Below are positions 1 to 8,833 of a stretch of DNA of 64,000 bases, one piece after another (the stretch's first letter is position 1; each line of letters begins with the position of its first letter). Under the pieces are notes generated by a model that saw nothing but the letters and a program-made list of their open reading frames with translations, made no database searches and was not told the origin of the DNA. A program made the translations under genes and the position numbers. The stretch comes from Levilactobacillus acidifarinae DSM 19394 = JCM 15949 (lineage in GTDB: Bacteria; Bacillota; Bacilli; Lactobacillales; Lactobacillaceae). The stretch lies in the NCBI RefSeq assembly GCF_001434835.1, contig NZ_AZDV01000028.1:238363-302362 (forward strand). Reading direction: 5' to 3'.

Positions 1-121
1 TGTTTTAAAATAAAAATTAAAATCCGATGTCACATTTTAAGTGTATTTAATTTGCCACTTCTGTATACCATATACAGGAATTGACTAAGTTTCACCCCCG
101 ATTATTCACTCTGATGATTAA

Positions 122-157
122 GGAAGCTCGCCGGTCGACAATCGAGCGGCGAGCTTC
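122..157 (-). terminator. Terminator after oppA-like gene 1
   Basis: Ten-base inverted repeat (GAAGCTCGCC / GGCGAGCTTC) just beyond the stop at 171, read on the minus strand. The downstream T-run is poor (TTCCTTAATC), so termination may be leaky. The 120 bases to its left are AT-rich and show no gene. Confidence 0.6.
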
Positions 158-170
158 GATAATACATGCA

Positions 171-1808
171 TTACTTGGAGATGTAAGTCTGACTGAAGTC
201 CCAGTTAGCGCCGGTTGGGAAGTAGATGATTCCCTTGACGTTGGACTTGACCAGTTGTGGCTTAGCTTGTTGATAGATTGGGATGATCCCTTGATCGTTC
301 ATCAACGTCTTTTCAGCGTCAACCAAGTCGTTCCACCGAGCGGATTCGTTGTTGGCATCTTGGTTGTTGGCCTTGTCGATGTCCTTGTCGTACGTTGCGG
401 ACTTCCACTTCCCGTTGTTGTACGAGTTGTCGGAAGTAAACAGTGACAAGAAGGAGATTGGATCGGCAAAGTCAGCACCCCAGCCAGAAACCACGGCATC
501 GAATTGACCATTTTGTGACCGGCTCAACCGCGTCTTGAATGGTAAGTTACTGTTCGTGACCTTCAACCCAGGTAACTTGGCCCATTGACTCTGAACGTAT
601 TCAGTAGCGTTCTTGCCGGCTGGCGTATCATCGGCCGTTAAGGTCAGCGACACGTTCGACTTCCCGGTTTCCTTTAAGGCCTTCTTCCAAAGCGTCTTGG
701 CTTTGGCTAAGTTGTAAGCCGTCCCTTCGTCCGTCTTAGCTTGCTTAGCGAAGTCCGTGCCCTTGTAGGAAACTAACCCGTCAGCCACGTACCCAGATGG
801 CACCGTGGAGCCGTCTTGTAAGACCTTGTTGACGAATTGGTTCCGGTTGATGGCTAAGGACAAAGCCTTCCGGGCGTTGACGTTCTTAAAGAGGCTGTCT
901 TTCTTTTCGTTCAATTCAATGTAGAAGGTTGACGCACCCTTCCGAACCACGTACTGTTTACTGTTCTTGTAGTTCTTCGGTTGTTGACCACTCAGGTAAG
1001 TAGCGTCCAACTTGCCACTTTGATATTGACTCAAAGCAGTTTGGGGATCCTTCATCGTCTTGAAGTTGATCTTCTTCAACTTGACGTTCTTAGCGTTCCA
1101 GTAGTTGCTGTTCTTGCTTAACGTCCAGTTGTCTGACGTCCCGGTCCAGTAAGTTAACTTGAATGGCCCATTGTAAACGTTACTTTGCGCGTTAGCAGCG
1201 TACTTCTTGCCGTACTTTTGAACAACCTTTTGATCTTGTGGGTAGAAGGTTGGGTTAGCGACTAAGGCTGGGAAGTAGTTCGTCGCCTTGGTCAGGGTGA
1301 CGACGACCTTGTAGTTACCGGCCGCCTTAATCCCTAAGCTGGAAACCGGCTTCTTACTGTTCATGATGGCGTTAGCGTTCTTCACTTGAGCGAACAAGTA
1401 AGCGTATTGCGAAGCGGTCTTCGGATTAACGGTGCGTTGCCAGGAATAAACAAAATCTTTAGCGGTAACGGCATCCCCGTTACTCCACTTGGACTTCCGT
1501 AAATTGAAGGTATACGTTTTCCCGTCCTTGGACTTGGAATAGCTCTTGGCGACCCCAGGATGGGTCTTACTGTTCTTCCCCATCCGGAGTAACCCTTCGT
1601 TGGTGTTGTTCAGGGTTTCGCCGGAAACCACGTCGGTCGCCGTGGAAATATCCATAGATGGTAAGGCCGAGGATTCCATCCAGTCTAAGGTTTGGTCCTT
1701 CGCCTGGCTGGCACCACTGTTACTACTGGACGAGCTCCCACACGCCGCTAATAAGATTGCGGCAAACGTGGCAACCGTCCCTAACTTGACTGCTGAATTG
1801 ATCTTCAT
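171..1808 (-). CDS. Oligopeptide ABC transporter substrate-binding lipoprotein (OppA-type), copy 1
   Basis: Extracytoplasmic peptide-binding protein of the SBP_bac_5 family (545 aa), expected to deliver oligopeptides to an Opp transporter. A hydrophobic signal segment ends in the lipobox LAAC at about residue 23, so the mature protein should be a lipoprotein anchored at the Cys. The body carries family hallmarks such as the segment around LRKSKWSNGD and a C-terminal YQ...GIIPIYQ region. The ATG at 1808 is preferred because AGAGGGG lies upstream; a GTG one codon earlier is also possible. Copies 2 and 3 follow in tandem with clear homology along their full length. No oppBCDF genes are in the window, so partner permeases must be elsewhere. 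Confidence 0.93.
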   Translation of the reverse strand: MKINSAVKLGTVATFAAILLAACGSSSSSNSGASQAKDQTLDWMESSALPSMDISTATDVVSGETLNNTNEGLLRMGKNSKTHPGVAKSYSKSKDGKTYTFNLRKSKWSNGDAVTAKDFVYSWQRTVNPKTASQYAYLFAQVKNANAIMNSKKPVSSLGIKAAGNYKVVVTLTKATNYFPALVANPTFYPQDQKVVQKYGKKYAANAQSNVYNGPFKLTYWTGTSDNWTLSKNSNYWNAKNVKLKKINFKTMKDPQTALSQYQSGKLDATYLSGQQPKNYKNSKQYVVRKGASTFYIELNEKKDSLFKNVNARKALSLAINRNQFVNKVLQDGSTVPSGYVADGLVSYKGTDFAKQAKTDEGTAYNLAKAKTLWKKALKETGKSNVSLTLTADDTPAGKNATEYVQSQWAKLPGLKVTNSNLPFKTRLSRSQNGQFDAVVSGWGADFADPISFLSLFTSDNSYNNGKWKSATYDKDIDKANNQDANNESARWNDLVDAEKTLMNDQGIIPIYQQAKPQLVKSNVKGIIYFPTGANWDFSQTYISK

Positions 1809-1873
1809 CACTTATTCAACCCCTCTTAGTTGGTCATGGAACAAAAACTAACACCTCAAATTTGATTAGCCTT

Positions 1874-1902
1874 AGTGTATATTAGAAAAGCATTAAAATC
1901 AA
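1874..1902 (-). promoter_or_regulatory. Promoter of oppA-like gene 1
   Basis: Minus-strand -35 TTGATT (1897-1902) and -10 TACACT (1874-1879) with a 17-base spacer, in an AT-rich intergenic stretch (1809-2151). The only other structure I see in that stretch is the terminator of copy 2. Confidence 0.7.
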
Positions 1903-2089
1903 TAGAAATATCTAATTTATTTTTAGTAAACCGTTATAAACACTGATTTATCAATCTTTTAAATTAAGGATAATTGATTAATTCAGTAAATTTTTCCCCG
2001 AAGTTCATTCTAAAATTGAATAAATATCATTTTCAAAATTAGTAAATTCACTTTAAAAACTCATTAAACGTTAAGCTGGCAAACTAAAT

Positions 2090-2121
2090 CCGTGGCAACC
2101 TCCCGAGGCTACCACGGACTT
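2090..2121 (-). terminator. Terminator after oppA-like gene 2
   Basis: Interrupted hairpin CCGTGG...CCTC / GAGG...CCACGG read on the minus strand, about 30 bases beyond the stop of copy 2 and followed by an AT-rich tail without a long T-run. Confidence 0.55.
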
Positions 2122-2151
2122 TGGGTGACGCTAAATTGACTTAAGGTGAGA

Positions 2152-3777
2152 TTACTTGGCGATGTAAGCCTTACTGAAGTCCCAGTTAGCCCCAACCGAG
2201 TAGTAAACCACGTTCTTGACCTTGGACTTCACCAGCTGTGGCTTGCCCCCCTGGTACAGCGGAATGATCCCTTCGTCCTTTAATAAGACCTTCTGGGCGT
2301 CCACCATGTTCTGCCACCGGGCGGCCGGCTTGTTGGCGTTGGTGTCCGTGGCGGCCTTGATCAACTTGTCGTAAGCGGCCGACTTCCACTTTCCGTTATT
2401 GTACGAGTTATCCGACGTAAACAATTGTAAGTCGGTGATTGGGTCGGGGAAGTCCGCACCCCAGAGACTCACGACCACGTTAAACTGCTGATCAGCGGAC
2501 CGGGCCAAACGCGTCTTGTACGGAATATTTTGGTTCGTGACCTTGATGCCGGAGAGCTTGCTCCACTGGCTTTGCAGATACTCGGTGGTACTCTTGGCCA
2601 CCGGCGTATCGTCAGCCATCAGCGTCAGGTTGTAACTCTTCCGCCCGGTTTCCTTTAACGCCTGCTTCCAAAGGGTCTTGGCCTTGGCCAGGTCGTAGGT
2701 CGTGGCGGACTTGACCGTGGCTTGGTCCGCAAAGTCCTTGCCGTCGCGTAAGGCCAATTTCTTGGTCACGATGCCCGTGGCCGGAGTTGACCCGTCGGCT
2801 AAGACCTTGTTGGTAAACTGACTCCGGTTGATGGCCAGCGACAGGGCTTGACGTGCCTTGACGTTTTTCATCATCGAATCGGACTTCTGGTTCATTTCCA
2901 CGTACGCCGCCCGCGAACTGGTCAATGAGCGGTAGTCCTTGTTGTTCTTGTAGTTCCGTGGTTGTTGCCCGCTCAGGTAGATGGCGTCCATCTTACCGCT
3001 TTGGTACTGACTTAACGCGGTTTGGGGATCCTTGATGGCGCTAAACTTGATGTGTTGCAACTTCACGGACTTGGCGTTCCAGTACTTCGGGTTCTTGCTT
3101 AACGTCCAGTTATCCGACGTCCCGGTCCAGGAAGTTAACTTGAATGGCCCGTTGTAGACGTTATTTTGGGCGTTGTTGGCGTACTTCTTGCCGTACTTCT
3201 GCACCACCTTTTGGTTCTGGGGGAAGAAGCTGACCTGGGCGACCAACGTCGGGAAGTAACTAACCGCGTGGGTTAGGTGAACGACCACTTTGTAATTGCC
3301 CTTGGCCTGAACCCCTAACGTGGAGACGGCCTTCTTGCCGTTCATGATGGCGTTGGCGTTCTTTACGTCAGCGTACAGGTAAGCGTATTGCGACGCTGTC
3401 TTGGGATTGACCGTTCGTTGCCAACCATAGACAAAGTCCTTGGCGGTCACGGGATCCCCGTTACTCCACTTAGACTTCCGCAAATTAAACGTGTACGTCT
3501 TCCCGTCCTTAGACGTGGTGTAGCTCTTGGCCACGGCCGGATAGGTCTTGTTGTTCTTCCCGAATTGTAAGAGCCCCTGACCCGTGTTATTCAGCGTCTC
3601 TGCCGAAATAATGTCGGTGGCTAGTGAATTATCCATCGACGACAATGATGAACTTTCCATCCAGGTTAAGGTTTGATCCTTGGCCTGGCTGCTGCTAGAA
3701 GAACTCCCACACGCCGCTAACAGAATCGTCGAGAGCGTGGCGACAGTCCCTAACTTAATAAACGAAGTTACCCTCAT
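2152..3777 (-). CDS. Oligopeptide ABC transporter substrate-binding lipoprotein (OppA-type), copy 2
   Basis: Second tandem SBP_bac_5 peptide-binding lipoprotein (541 aa from this start). The signal peptide ends in LAAC followed by GSSSSSS. The open frame extends 16 codons further upstream, but the ATG at 3777 has AGAGGGG at good spacing, and its peptide aligns with the N-termini of copies 1 and 3 (xxxKLGTVAT). That decides the start. It is closer to copy 3 than to copy 1 in many segments (for example the EMNQK/EMNEK and SLWGADFPDP regions), suggesting that copies 2 and 3 duplicated more recently. Confidence 0.93.
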   Translation of the reverse strand: MRVTSFIKLGTVATLSTILLAACGSSSSSSQAKDQTLTWMESSSLSSMDNSLATDIISAETLNNTGQGLLQFGKNNKTYPAVAKSYTTSKDGKTYTFNLRKSKWSNGDPVTAKDFVYGWQRTVNPKTASQYAYLYADVKNANAIMNGKKAVSTLGVQAKGNYKVVVHLTHAVSYFPTLVAQVSFFPQNQKVVQKYGKKYANNAQNNVYNGPFKLTSWTGTSDNWTLSKNPKYWNAKSVKLQHIKFSAIKDPQTALSQYQSGKMDAIYLSGQQPRNYKNNKDYRSLTSSRAAYVEMNQKSDSMMKNVKARQALSLAINRSQFTNKVLADGSTPATGIVTKKLALRDGKDFADQATVKSATTYDLAKAKTLWKQALKETGRKSYNLTLMADDTPVAKSTTEYLQSQWSKLSGIKVTNQNIPYKTRLARSADQQFNVVVSLWGADFPDPITDLQLFTSDNSYNNGKWKSAAYDKLIKAATDTNANKPAARWQNMVDAQKVLLKDEGIIPLYQGGKPQLVKSKVKNVVYYSVGANWDFSKAYIAK

Positions 3778-3826
3778 ATCTTTCAACCCCTCTAATATGT
3801 ACCTATCAACCATACAACATGTCATT

Positions 3827-3855
3827 ATGATAAATGATAAAACGATGAGAATAAA
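3827..3855 (-). promoter_or_regulatory. Promoter of oppA-like gene 2
   Basis: Minus-strand -35 TTTATT (3850-3855), 17-base spacer, -10 TATCAT (3827-3832). The bases after the -35 (CTCAT) match those of the copy 3 promoter, so the promoter was probably duplicated with the gene. Confidence 0.55.
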
Positions 3856-3898
3856 TAGTATTTTTTAATTTTATATTAATTTGTTTGATCTGAACACA

Positions 3899-3937
3899 TA
3901 AAAACCGGGGCCAATCGTGGGATTGGTCCCGGTTCTC
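3899..3937 (-). terminator. Terminator after oppA-like gene 3
   Basis: Hairpin of ACCGGGACCAATC and GATTGGCCCCGGT type, with a T-run on the minus strand, located 40-80 bases after the stop at 3977. Confidence 0.8.
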
Positions 3938-3976
3938 ATTTATCATCAAATTTTAAAGATTAGTCCGGCCAACCGC

Positions 3977-5617
3977 TTACTTCGAGATATAAGCGTGACT
4001 GAAGTCCCAGTTAGCCCCAATTGGGTAGTAGACGACGTCCTTGACCTTCGACTTCAACAGTTGCGGTTTCCCACCTTGGTACAGCGGGATAATCCCTTCA
4101 TTTTGCAGCAGAATCTTTTGGGCAGAAACCATTTCGGTCCACCGCTTGTCTGGGTTGTTGGCATCGGTCGTCGTGACCTTCTTGATCAGGTTATCGTAGG
4201 CCTGATTGGACCACTTGCCGTTGTTGTAGGTGTTCCCCGACGTAAACAGTTGCAGATCGGTAATGGGATCTGGGAAGTCCGCGCCCCACAAGGAAACGAC
4301 GACGTCAAATTGTCCCGCTGCCGAGCGAGCCAGGCGCGTCTTGTACGGAATGTTTTGGTTGGTGACCTTTAAACCGGGCAGCTTACTCCATTCACTCTGG
4401 AGGTACTCGGTGGTACTCTTACCGACCGGCGTATCATCGGACATCAAGGTCATATTGTAACTCTTCCGTCCGGTCTCCTTTAAGGCTTCAGCCCACAGCT
4501 TTTTCGCCTTAGCCTGATCATAGGCCGTGGCACTTGGATCCGTGGCCTCGGTCGCAAAGTCCTTGCCCTTATAGGTTGCTAACCCCTTAGTCACGATCCC
4601 GGTTGCCGGAATCGATCCGTCGGCCAAAACCTTCTTGGTAAACTCCGGACAGTTAATGGCTAAGGACAACGCTTGACGGGCCTTGGTATCACGCATCAAC
4701 GAATCGTGTTTCTCGTTCATTTCCACGTAGGCTGCCCGGGCACTGGTCAAGGACCGGTACCCCGGATTGGACTTCAGGTTCCGGGGTTGTTGGCCCGTCA
4801 GATAAATGGCGTCCAACTTGCCACTTTGATACTGACTCAACGCCGTTTGTGGGTCCTTAACGGCACTAAACTTCAACTGGTGTAGCTTAACCCCCTTGGC
4901 ATCCCAGTAGTCTGGGTTCTTCGTCAACGTCCAGTTATCGGACGTCCCGGTCCAATAAGTCAGCTTAAACGGCCCGTTGTACACGTTGTTTTGCGCGTTA
5001 GCCGCGTAGCCCTTGCCGTACTTTTGAACGACCGACTTATTTTGTGGGAAGAAACTGACCTGAGCCACTAGGGTTGGGAAGTAACTGATTGGGTGAACCA
5101 AGTTAACCACCAACTTGTAGTTACCTTCCGCCTTAACGCCTAAGTCACTCGCCGGGGCCTTACCCTTAGAAATCGCGGTATCATTTTTAACGTCCGCGTA
5201 AAGGTAAGAATATTGTGACCCGGTCTTAGGATTGACGGTCCGTTGCCAGCCGTAGACGAAATCCTTAGCGGTAACCGGTTGCCCGTTGCTCCACTTGGAA
5301 TGCCGAAGATAGAAGGTATAGGTCTTGCCATCCTTCGACTTGGTATACCTGGTTGCGACCGACGGGTACGTCTTGTTGCCCGCCCCAAACTTCAACAGAC
5401 CAGCTCCGGTATTGTTCAACGTTTCCCCCGAAATAATATCGGTCGCCAGTGAGTTGTCCATGCTGGTCAGTGATGAACTCTCCATCCAGGTCAACGTTTG
5501 GTCCTTGGCCTGGGCCGTACTAGACTTAGCCGGTGAGGCGCTATTGCCACAAGCAGCTAATAACGCGGCTGCCAGCGTGGCCACAGTCCCCAACTTGACC
5601 ATTGCTGATACTTTCAT
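3977..5617 (-). CDS. Oligopeptide ABC transporter substrate-binding lipoprotein (OppA-type), copy 3
   Basis: Third tandem SBP_bac_5 lipoprotein (546 aa); signal peptide with lipobox LAAC. The ATG at 5617 is preceded by GAGGGGAG. One oddity: the segment ALSLAIN is followed by CPEF, where copies 1 and 2 have RNQF and RSQF. A family-typical Arg is thus replaced by Cys-Pro, giving an unpaired Cys in an exported protein. Peptide specificity cannot be read from the sequence. Confidence 0.93.
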   Translation of the reverse strand: MKVSAMVKLGTVATLAAALLAACGNSASPAKSSTAQAKDQTLTWMESSSLTSMDNSLATDIISGETLNNTGAGLLKFGAGNKTYPSVATRYTKSKDGKTYTFYLRHSKWSNGQPVTAKDFVYGWQRTVNPKTGSQYSYLYADVKNDTAISKGKAPASDLGVKAEGNYKLVVNLVHPISYFPTLVAQVSFFPQNKSVVQKYGKGYAANAQNNVYNGPFKLTYWTGTSDNWTLTKNPDYWDAKGVKLHQLKFSAVKDPQTALSQYQSGKLDAIYLTGQQPRNLKSNPGYRSLTSARAAYVEMNEKHDSLMRDTKARQALSLAINCPEFTKKVLADGSIPATGIVTKGLATYKGKDFATEATDPSATAYDQAKAKKLWAEALKETGRKSYNMTLMSDDTPVGKSTTEYLQSEWSKLPGLKVTNQNIPYKTRLARSAAGQFDVVVSLWGADFPDPITDLQLFTSGNTYNNGKWSNQAYDNLIKKVTTTDANNPDKRWTEMVSAQKILLQNEGIIPLYQGGKPQLLKSKVKDVVYYPIGANWDFSHAYISK

Positions 5618-5660
5618 AACGACTCAACTCCCCTCACGTCTCTCTTATGACGTTATGGCC

Positions 5661-5689
5661 ATCCTAGATTGGAAACCAATGAGAATCAA
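5661..5689 (-). promoter_or_regulatory. Promoter of oppA-like gene 3
   Basis: Minus-strand -35 TTGATT (5684-5689), 17-base spacer starting CTCATTGG, -10 TAGGAT (5661-5666). Confidence 0.6.
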
Positions 5690-5749
5690 CATCGTTCTAT
5701 AATCTTGTAAGGTATCCTAACCCACATTCCCCCCGAAAGGTCTAGCACA

Positions 5750-5758
5750 TGGTATACT
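5750..5758 (+). promoter_or_regulatory. Extended -10 promoter of hflX
   Basis: TG-G-TATACT extended -10 with no recognisable -35, followed by AAGGAG and the ATG at 5791. The same ATGGTATACTGA string appears in front of the degV-family gene on the other strand (about 27573-27584). Confidence 0.6.
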
Positions 5759-5790
5759 GAGCCCATAAGAATAATAAGGAGTGTGAGCAT

Positions 5791-7083
5791 ATGGACGAAA
5801 CACCAGCAACACCCGTCATTACCATTGGCCTCAACTCAGGACAGGCCACGTTTGACTACGCTATGGCCGAATTAGACGCCCTAGTGGAAGCCAACAACAT
5901 GACCGTGGTCGAACGGGTGCAACAGGCCTTAAGTAAACCGAATCCCGGCACCTATTTTGGAACCGGGAAGGTAGAAGAACTGGCCACCATCGTCGCGGAC
6001 GACGGCGTCGACACCATCGTGGTCAACGATGAGCTGACCCCCAGCCAAATTCGGAACCTAGAGGCCGGCACCAAGGCTCGCATCATCGATCGGACCGGTT
6101 TGATTCTTGAAATTTTCGCCAACCGGGCCCAGTCCCGCGAAGCTAAGTTACAGGTTCAATTGGCAATGTTACAGTACCAATTACCGCGGCTGCACACCAG
6201 TGCCTCGCAACGACTCGACCAACAGACCGGGAGCGGTGGTGGCGGTGGCTTCACCAACCGGGGGGCCGGGGAATCGCAGACCGAAATGAGTCGGCGGACC
6301 ATCCAACGGTCGATCAACCATGTCAACCACGAATTAAAGGAAATTAATCAGGCCGCCGAAACCCAACGGGCCCAACGTGAACGTAACCAACTGCCCTCAA
6401 TTGCCTTAGTCGGTTACACTAACGCCGGTAAATCCACGTTAATGAACGCCCTGGTGCAACGCTTCGGCAAGAACGAAGACAAGCAGGTATTCGTCAAAAA
6501 CATGCTGTTCGCCACATTGGACACCAGTGTCCGGCAGCTGATCTTCCCCGACCAAAAGAAACTCCTATTGAGTGACACGGTCGGTTTCGTCAGCCAACTA
6601 CCGACCAACTTAGTCAAGGCCTTCCGCTCGACACTAGCAGAAGCGGCCAACGCCGATCTGTTAATTCAAGTGGTCGATTACGCCGACGTAAACCGGGAAG
6701 CCATGATGGCGACGACGGAAAAGACCTTACAAGAAATTGGGGTCACCGACGTGCCGATGATCACCGTCTTCAACAAGGCGGATCTAACCTCGGCAACCTA
6801 CCCCAGTCGCGCGGGCGATCAGTTAATTCTCTCGGCCAAAGACGACGCGTCCATCGATATGCTGGTCCAAACCATGAAGGAAAAGGTCTTCCACAACTAC
6901 GTGACGGCTAACTTCCTGATCCCGTTTGACGCCGGGGACGTCGTCGCGTACCTCAACGACCACGCCAACGTGCTTAAGACGGATTATCAGGCCACGGGAA
7001 CCGCCATGCGGGTTGAATTACCCCAAGCCGACTTTAATCGCTTCAAACGGTACGTTGTGACCGACACGCCAACCGAAGACTGA
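5791..7083 (+). CDS. hflX: Ribosome-associated GTPase HflX
   Basis: HflX-family GTPase (430 aa, normal length), which binds 50S/70S ribosomes and helps split or rescue stalled ribosomes. The N-terminal HflX domain runs to about residue 145. It is followed by the glycine-rich stretch (about 148-160) and the ESQTEMSRR linker helix, then the G domain with P-loop GYTNAGKST (208-216), DTVGF and NKAD. The ATG has AAGGAG nine bases upstream. It is a single-gene transcript, with a hairpin terminator about 230 bases downstream. Family assignment is secure; the cellular role is from the family. Confidence 0.96.
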   Translation: MDETPATPVITIGLNSGQATFDYAMAELDALVEANNMTVVERVQQALSKPNPGTYFGTGKVEELATIVADDGVDTIVVNDELTPSQIRNLEAGTKARIIDRTGLILEIFANRAQSREAKLQVQLAMLQYQLPRLHTSASQRLDQQTGSGGGGGFTNRGAGESQTEMSRRTIQRSINHVNHELKEINQAAETQRAQRERNQLPSIALVGYTNAGKSTLMNALVQRFGKNEDKQVFVKNMLFATLDTSVRQLIFPDQKKLLLSDTVGFVSQLPTNLVKAFRSTLAEAANADLLIQVVDYADVNREAMMATTEKTLQEIGVTDVPMITVFNKADLTSATYPSRAGDQLILSAKDDASIDMLVQTMKEKVFHNYVTANFLIPFDAGDVVAYLNDHANVLKTDYQATGTAMRVELPQADFNRFKRYVVTDTPTED

Positions 7084-7240
7084 AATCTGAGACCTGAACG
7101 CTTCCGGGCGAGTTAGTTAAGATGAAACTGGTCGCCTCCAGGCTGTACACGAGAAGTTTCGTCAATGGCAACTAATTTTAGACGTTGATCATCTACTAGC
7201 TAATCAACCATCAATCAATTAATTCAAGTTATCCGGTGAG
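7084..7240. repeat. Degenerate copy of a palindromic intergenic repeat
   Basis: Gene-free stretch after hflX. It contains GAACGCTTCCGGGC (about 7095-7108) and CCTCCAGGCTGTAC (about 7129-7142). Both match the two arms of the nested palindromic element at 45558-45705 (GAACGCTTGCGGGC and CCTCCAGGCTGCAC). The middle of the element is missing or unrecognisable. Confidence 0.4.
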
Positions 7241-7310
7241 TCATCCATCGCCAATTAATAGATATCCTGCTTGGTAGCCACATTTCAAACTAAATTTTGC
7301 ATTTAACTAA

Positions 7311-7342
7311 AAAGGAACCGCGATTTTTCGCGGGTCCTTTTT
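7311..7342 (+). terminator. Terminator downstream of hflX
   Basis: AAAGGAACCGCG / CGCGGGTCCTTTTT hairpin with a T-run on the plus strand. Confidence 0.8.
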
Positions 7343-7461
7343 AGATCGAAAATACACGGCAGATTGGGATTATTCGGTTATTTTTCATAATTTTTGTAAG
7401 CGTTTTCTTCTATTATATAGGTTACTTTCGTCCGCGCAAAATCACTGACTTGAGACCATCC

Positions 7462-7498
7462 AAAAAGCGGGACCAATCGTTAAGACTGGTCCCGCTTT
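7462..7498 (-). terminator. Terminator of the amino-acid ABC operon
   Basis: AAGCGGGACCA / TGGTCCCGCTTTTT hairpin read on the minus strand, 27 bases beyond the last permease stop. Confidence 0.85.
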
Positions 7499-7524
7499 AA
7501 TAGACGATTTATGATGTCCGTTAG

Positions 7525-8181
7525 TTAAGCCTGGCGCTTTTCAAGGTACCGAGCTAATTCGGACAACGCGAAGCAGACGATGAAGTACAGCACCGCAATT
7601 GCCACGAACATCGGAATGATATAGTTGGTGTTCTGCCCGTAGATGATCTGGGAACGGTATAGCATTTCTGGCAACAAGATAATGGTTGCTAACGAGGTAT
7701 CCTTGACCAGTGAAATAAACTGGCTCACGATCGCTGGGATCATCTTGACCATGGCCTGCGGCAACACGATGTGCCACAACCCCTGCCAGTAGGTCAACCC
7801 GTTAGCCCGGGCCCCTTCCATCTGACCGGAGTCCACGGCCTGAATCCCCGACCGAACGATTTCGGCCAGCATGGCGGATTCAAAAATCGTCATGGCCAAG
7901 ATTGCGGCCGGAATGACTTCGGGCTTAACTCCCAGGTTCGGCAACCCAAAGTAGATAAAGAACAGAATCAAAATCAACGGTAGGTTCCGAATCACGTCAA
8001 TCACAAAACCGACAATTGCGGAGAAATACTTGATCTTGACGTACCGGATGACCCCTAAGATGGCACCAATGATAAAACTCCCGATGATGGAGGCCACCGA
8101 CACTAGGATGGTGATCCCCAGGCCACCGAACAGGTAGCGTAAGTTATCCGGGGAGTATGCGGCAATAAAATTATTCAGCAT
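7525..8181 (-). CDS. Polar amino-acid ABC transporter permease (second of two)
   Basis: Inner-membrane permease of the HisM/GlnP type (218 aa) with several hydrophobic helices. The EAA-loop signature that contacts the ATPase reads GARANGLTYWQGLWHIVLPQA at about residues 123-143. It is the last gene of the four-gene operon and starts 13 bases after the previous stop behind GGGGAGG. It should form a heterodimer with the permease at 8195-8833. Glutamate/glutamine/aspartate-type substrate is likely from the family, but not proven. Confidence 0.93.
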   Translation of the reverse strand: MLNNFIAAYSPDNLRYLFGGLGITILVSVASIIGSFIIGAILGVIRYVKIKYFSAIVGFVIDVIRNLPLILILFFIYFGLPNLGVKPEVIPAAILAMTIFESAMLAEIVRSGIQAVDSGQMEGARANGLTYWQGLWHIVLPQAMVKMIPAIVSQFISLVKDTSLATIILLPEMLYRSQIIYGQNTNYIIPMFVAIAVLYFIVCFALSELARYLEKRQA

Positions 8182-8194
8182 GGTTAATCCTCCC

Positions 8195-8833
8195 CTAAGC
8201 TAAACGCTTTTCTAAGTAGCGCATGTAGTAACTGATCGGCATGGTGATGATCAGATAGAGCACCCCGACGGCGGAATACGCGGCCATGGTCTCTAGTGAA
8301 CTCGATGCGATCGAATTCCCCTGATACATCAGGTCAAACCCACCCACGAAGGCTAAGGTCGACGAGTTTTTGACCAGGTTCACGAACTGGTTACCCAGTG
8401 GTGGGATCACGTACCGAAAGGCCTGCGGCAACACGATGTAGCGCATCGACTGCCAGAAGGTCAACCCGTTGGAGCGGGCTCCCTCCATCTGCCCCGGATC
8501 GACGGATTGAATCCCCGCCCGCACCGTTTCGGCGATAAACGCCGAGGTATAGAGCGTCAACCCAATCGTCCCGGCGGTAAACCCGTTCATCTTTAAGACG
8601 TACAGTGGAATCACCACGTAGAAGAACATGGTGATGACCAATAACGGAATGTTCCGGAAGATTTCGATGTAGACCCGGGCCACGCCGCGGGCAAACTTAT
8701 TGGGCGACTCTTCGAGTAAGGCGAAGAAGGTCCCAATAATCAAACTAAAAACTAACGCAATCAAACTACATAATAGCGTCTGGCCTAACCCATACAGGAG
8801 GGTGCCACCGTAAGCTTGAAAAATATGAATCAT
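8195..8833 (-). CDS. Polar amino-acid ABC transporter permease (first of two)
   Basis: HisQ/GlnP-type permease (212 aa) with the EAA loop GARSNGLTFWQSMRYIVLPQA. Its ATG overlaps the stop of the binding-protein gene (ATGA, 8830-8833), which indicates translational coupling. Together with the 7525-8181 protein it forms the membrane channel of this importer. Confidence 0.93.
   Translation of the reverse strand: MIHIFQAYGGTLLYGLGQTLLCSLIALVFSLIIGTFFALLEESPNKFARGVARVYIEIFRNIPLLVITMFFYVVIPLYVLKMNGFTAGTIGLTLYTSAFIAETVRAGIQSVDPGQMEGARSNGLTFWQSMRYIVLPQAFRYVIPPLGNQFVNLVKNSSTLAFVGGFDLMYQGNSIASSSLETMAAYSAVGVLYLIITMPISYYMRYLEKRLA

Noticed and set aside
7394-7408. cre-like sequence TTGTAAGCGTTTTCT and a possible small transcript before the amino-acid ABC terminator
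   Set aside because: It matches the CcpA consensus, but lies beyond the 3' end of both neighbouring operons with no gene to control; probably chance.
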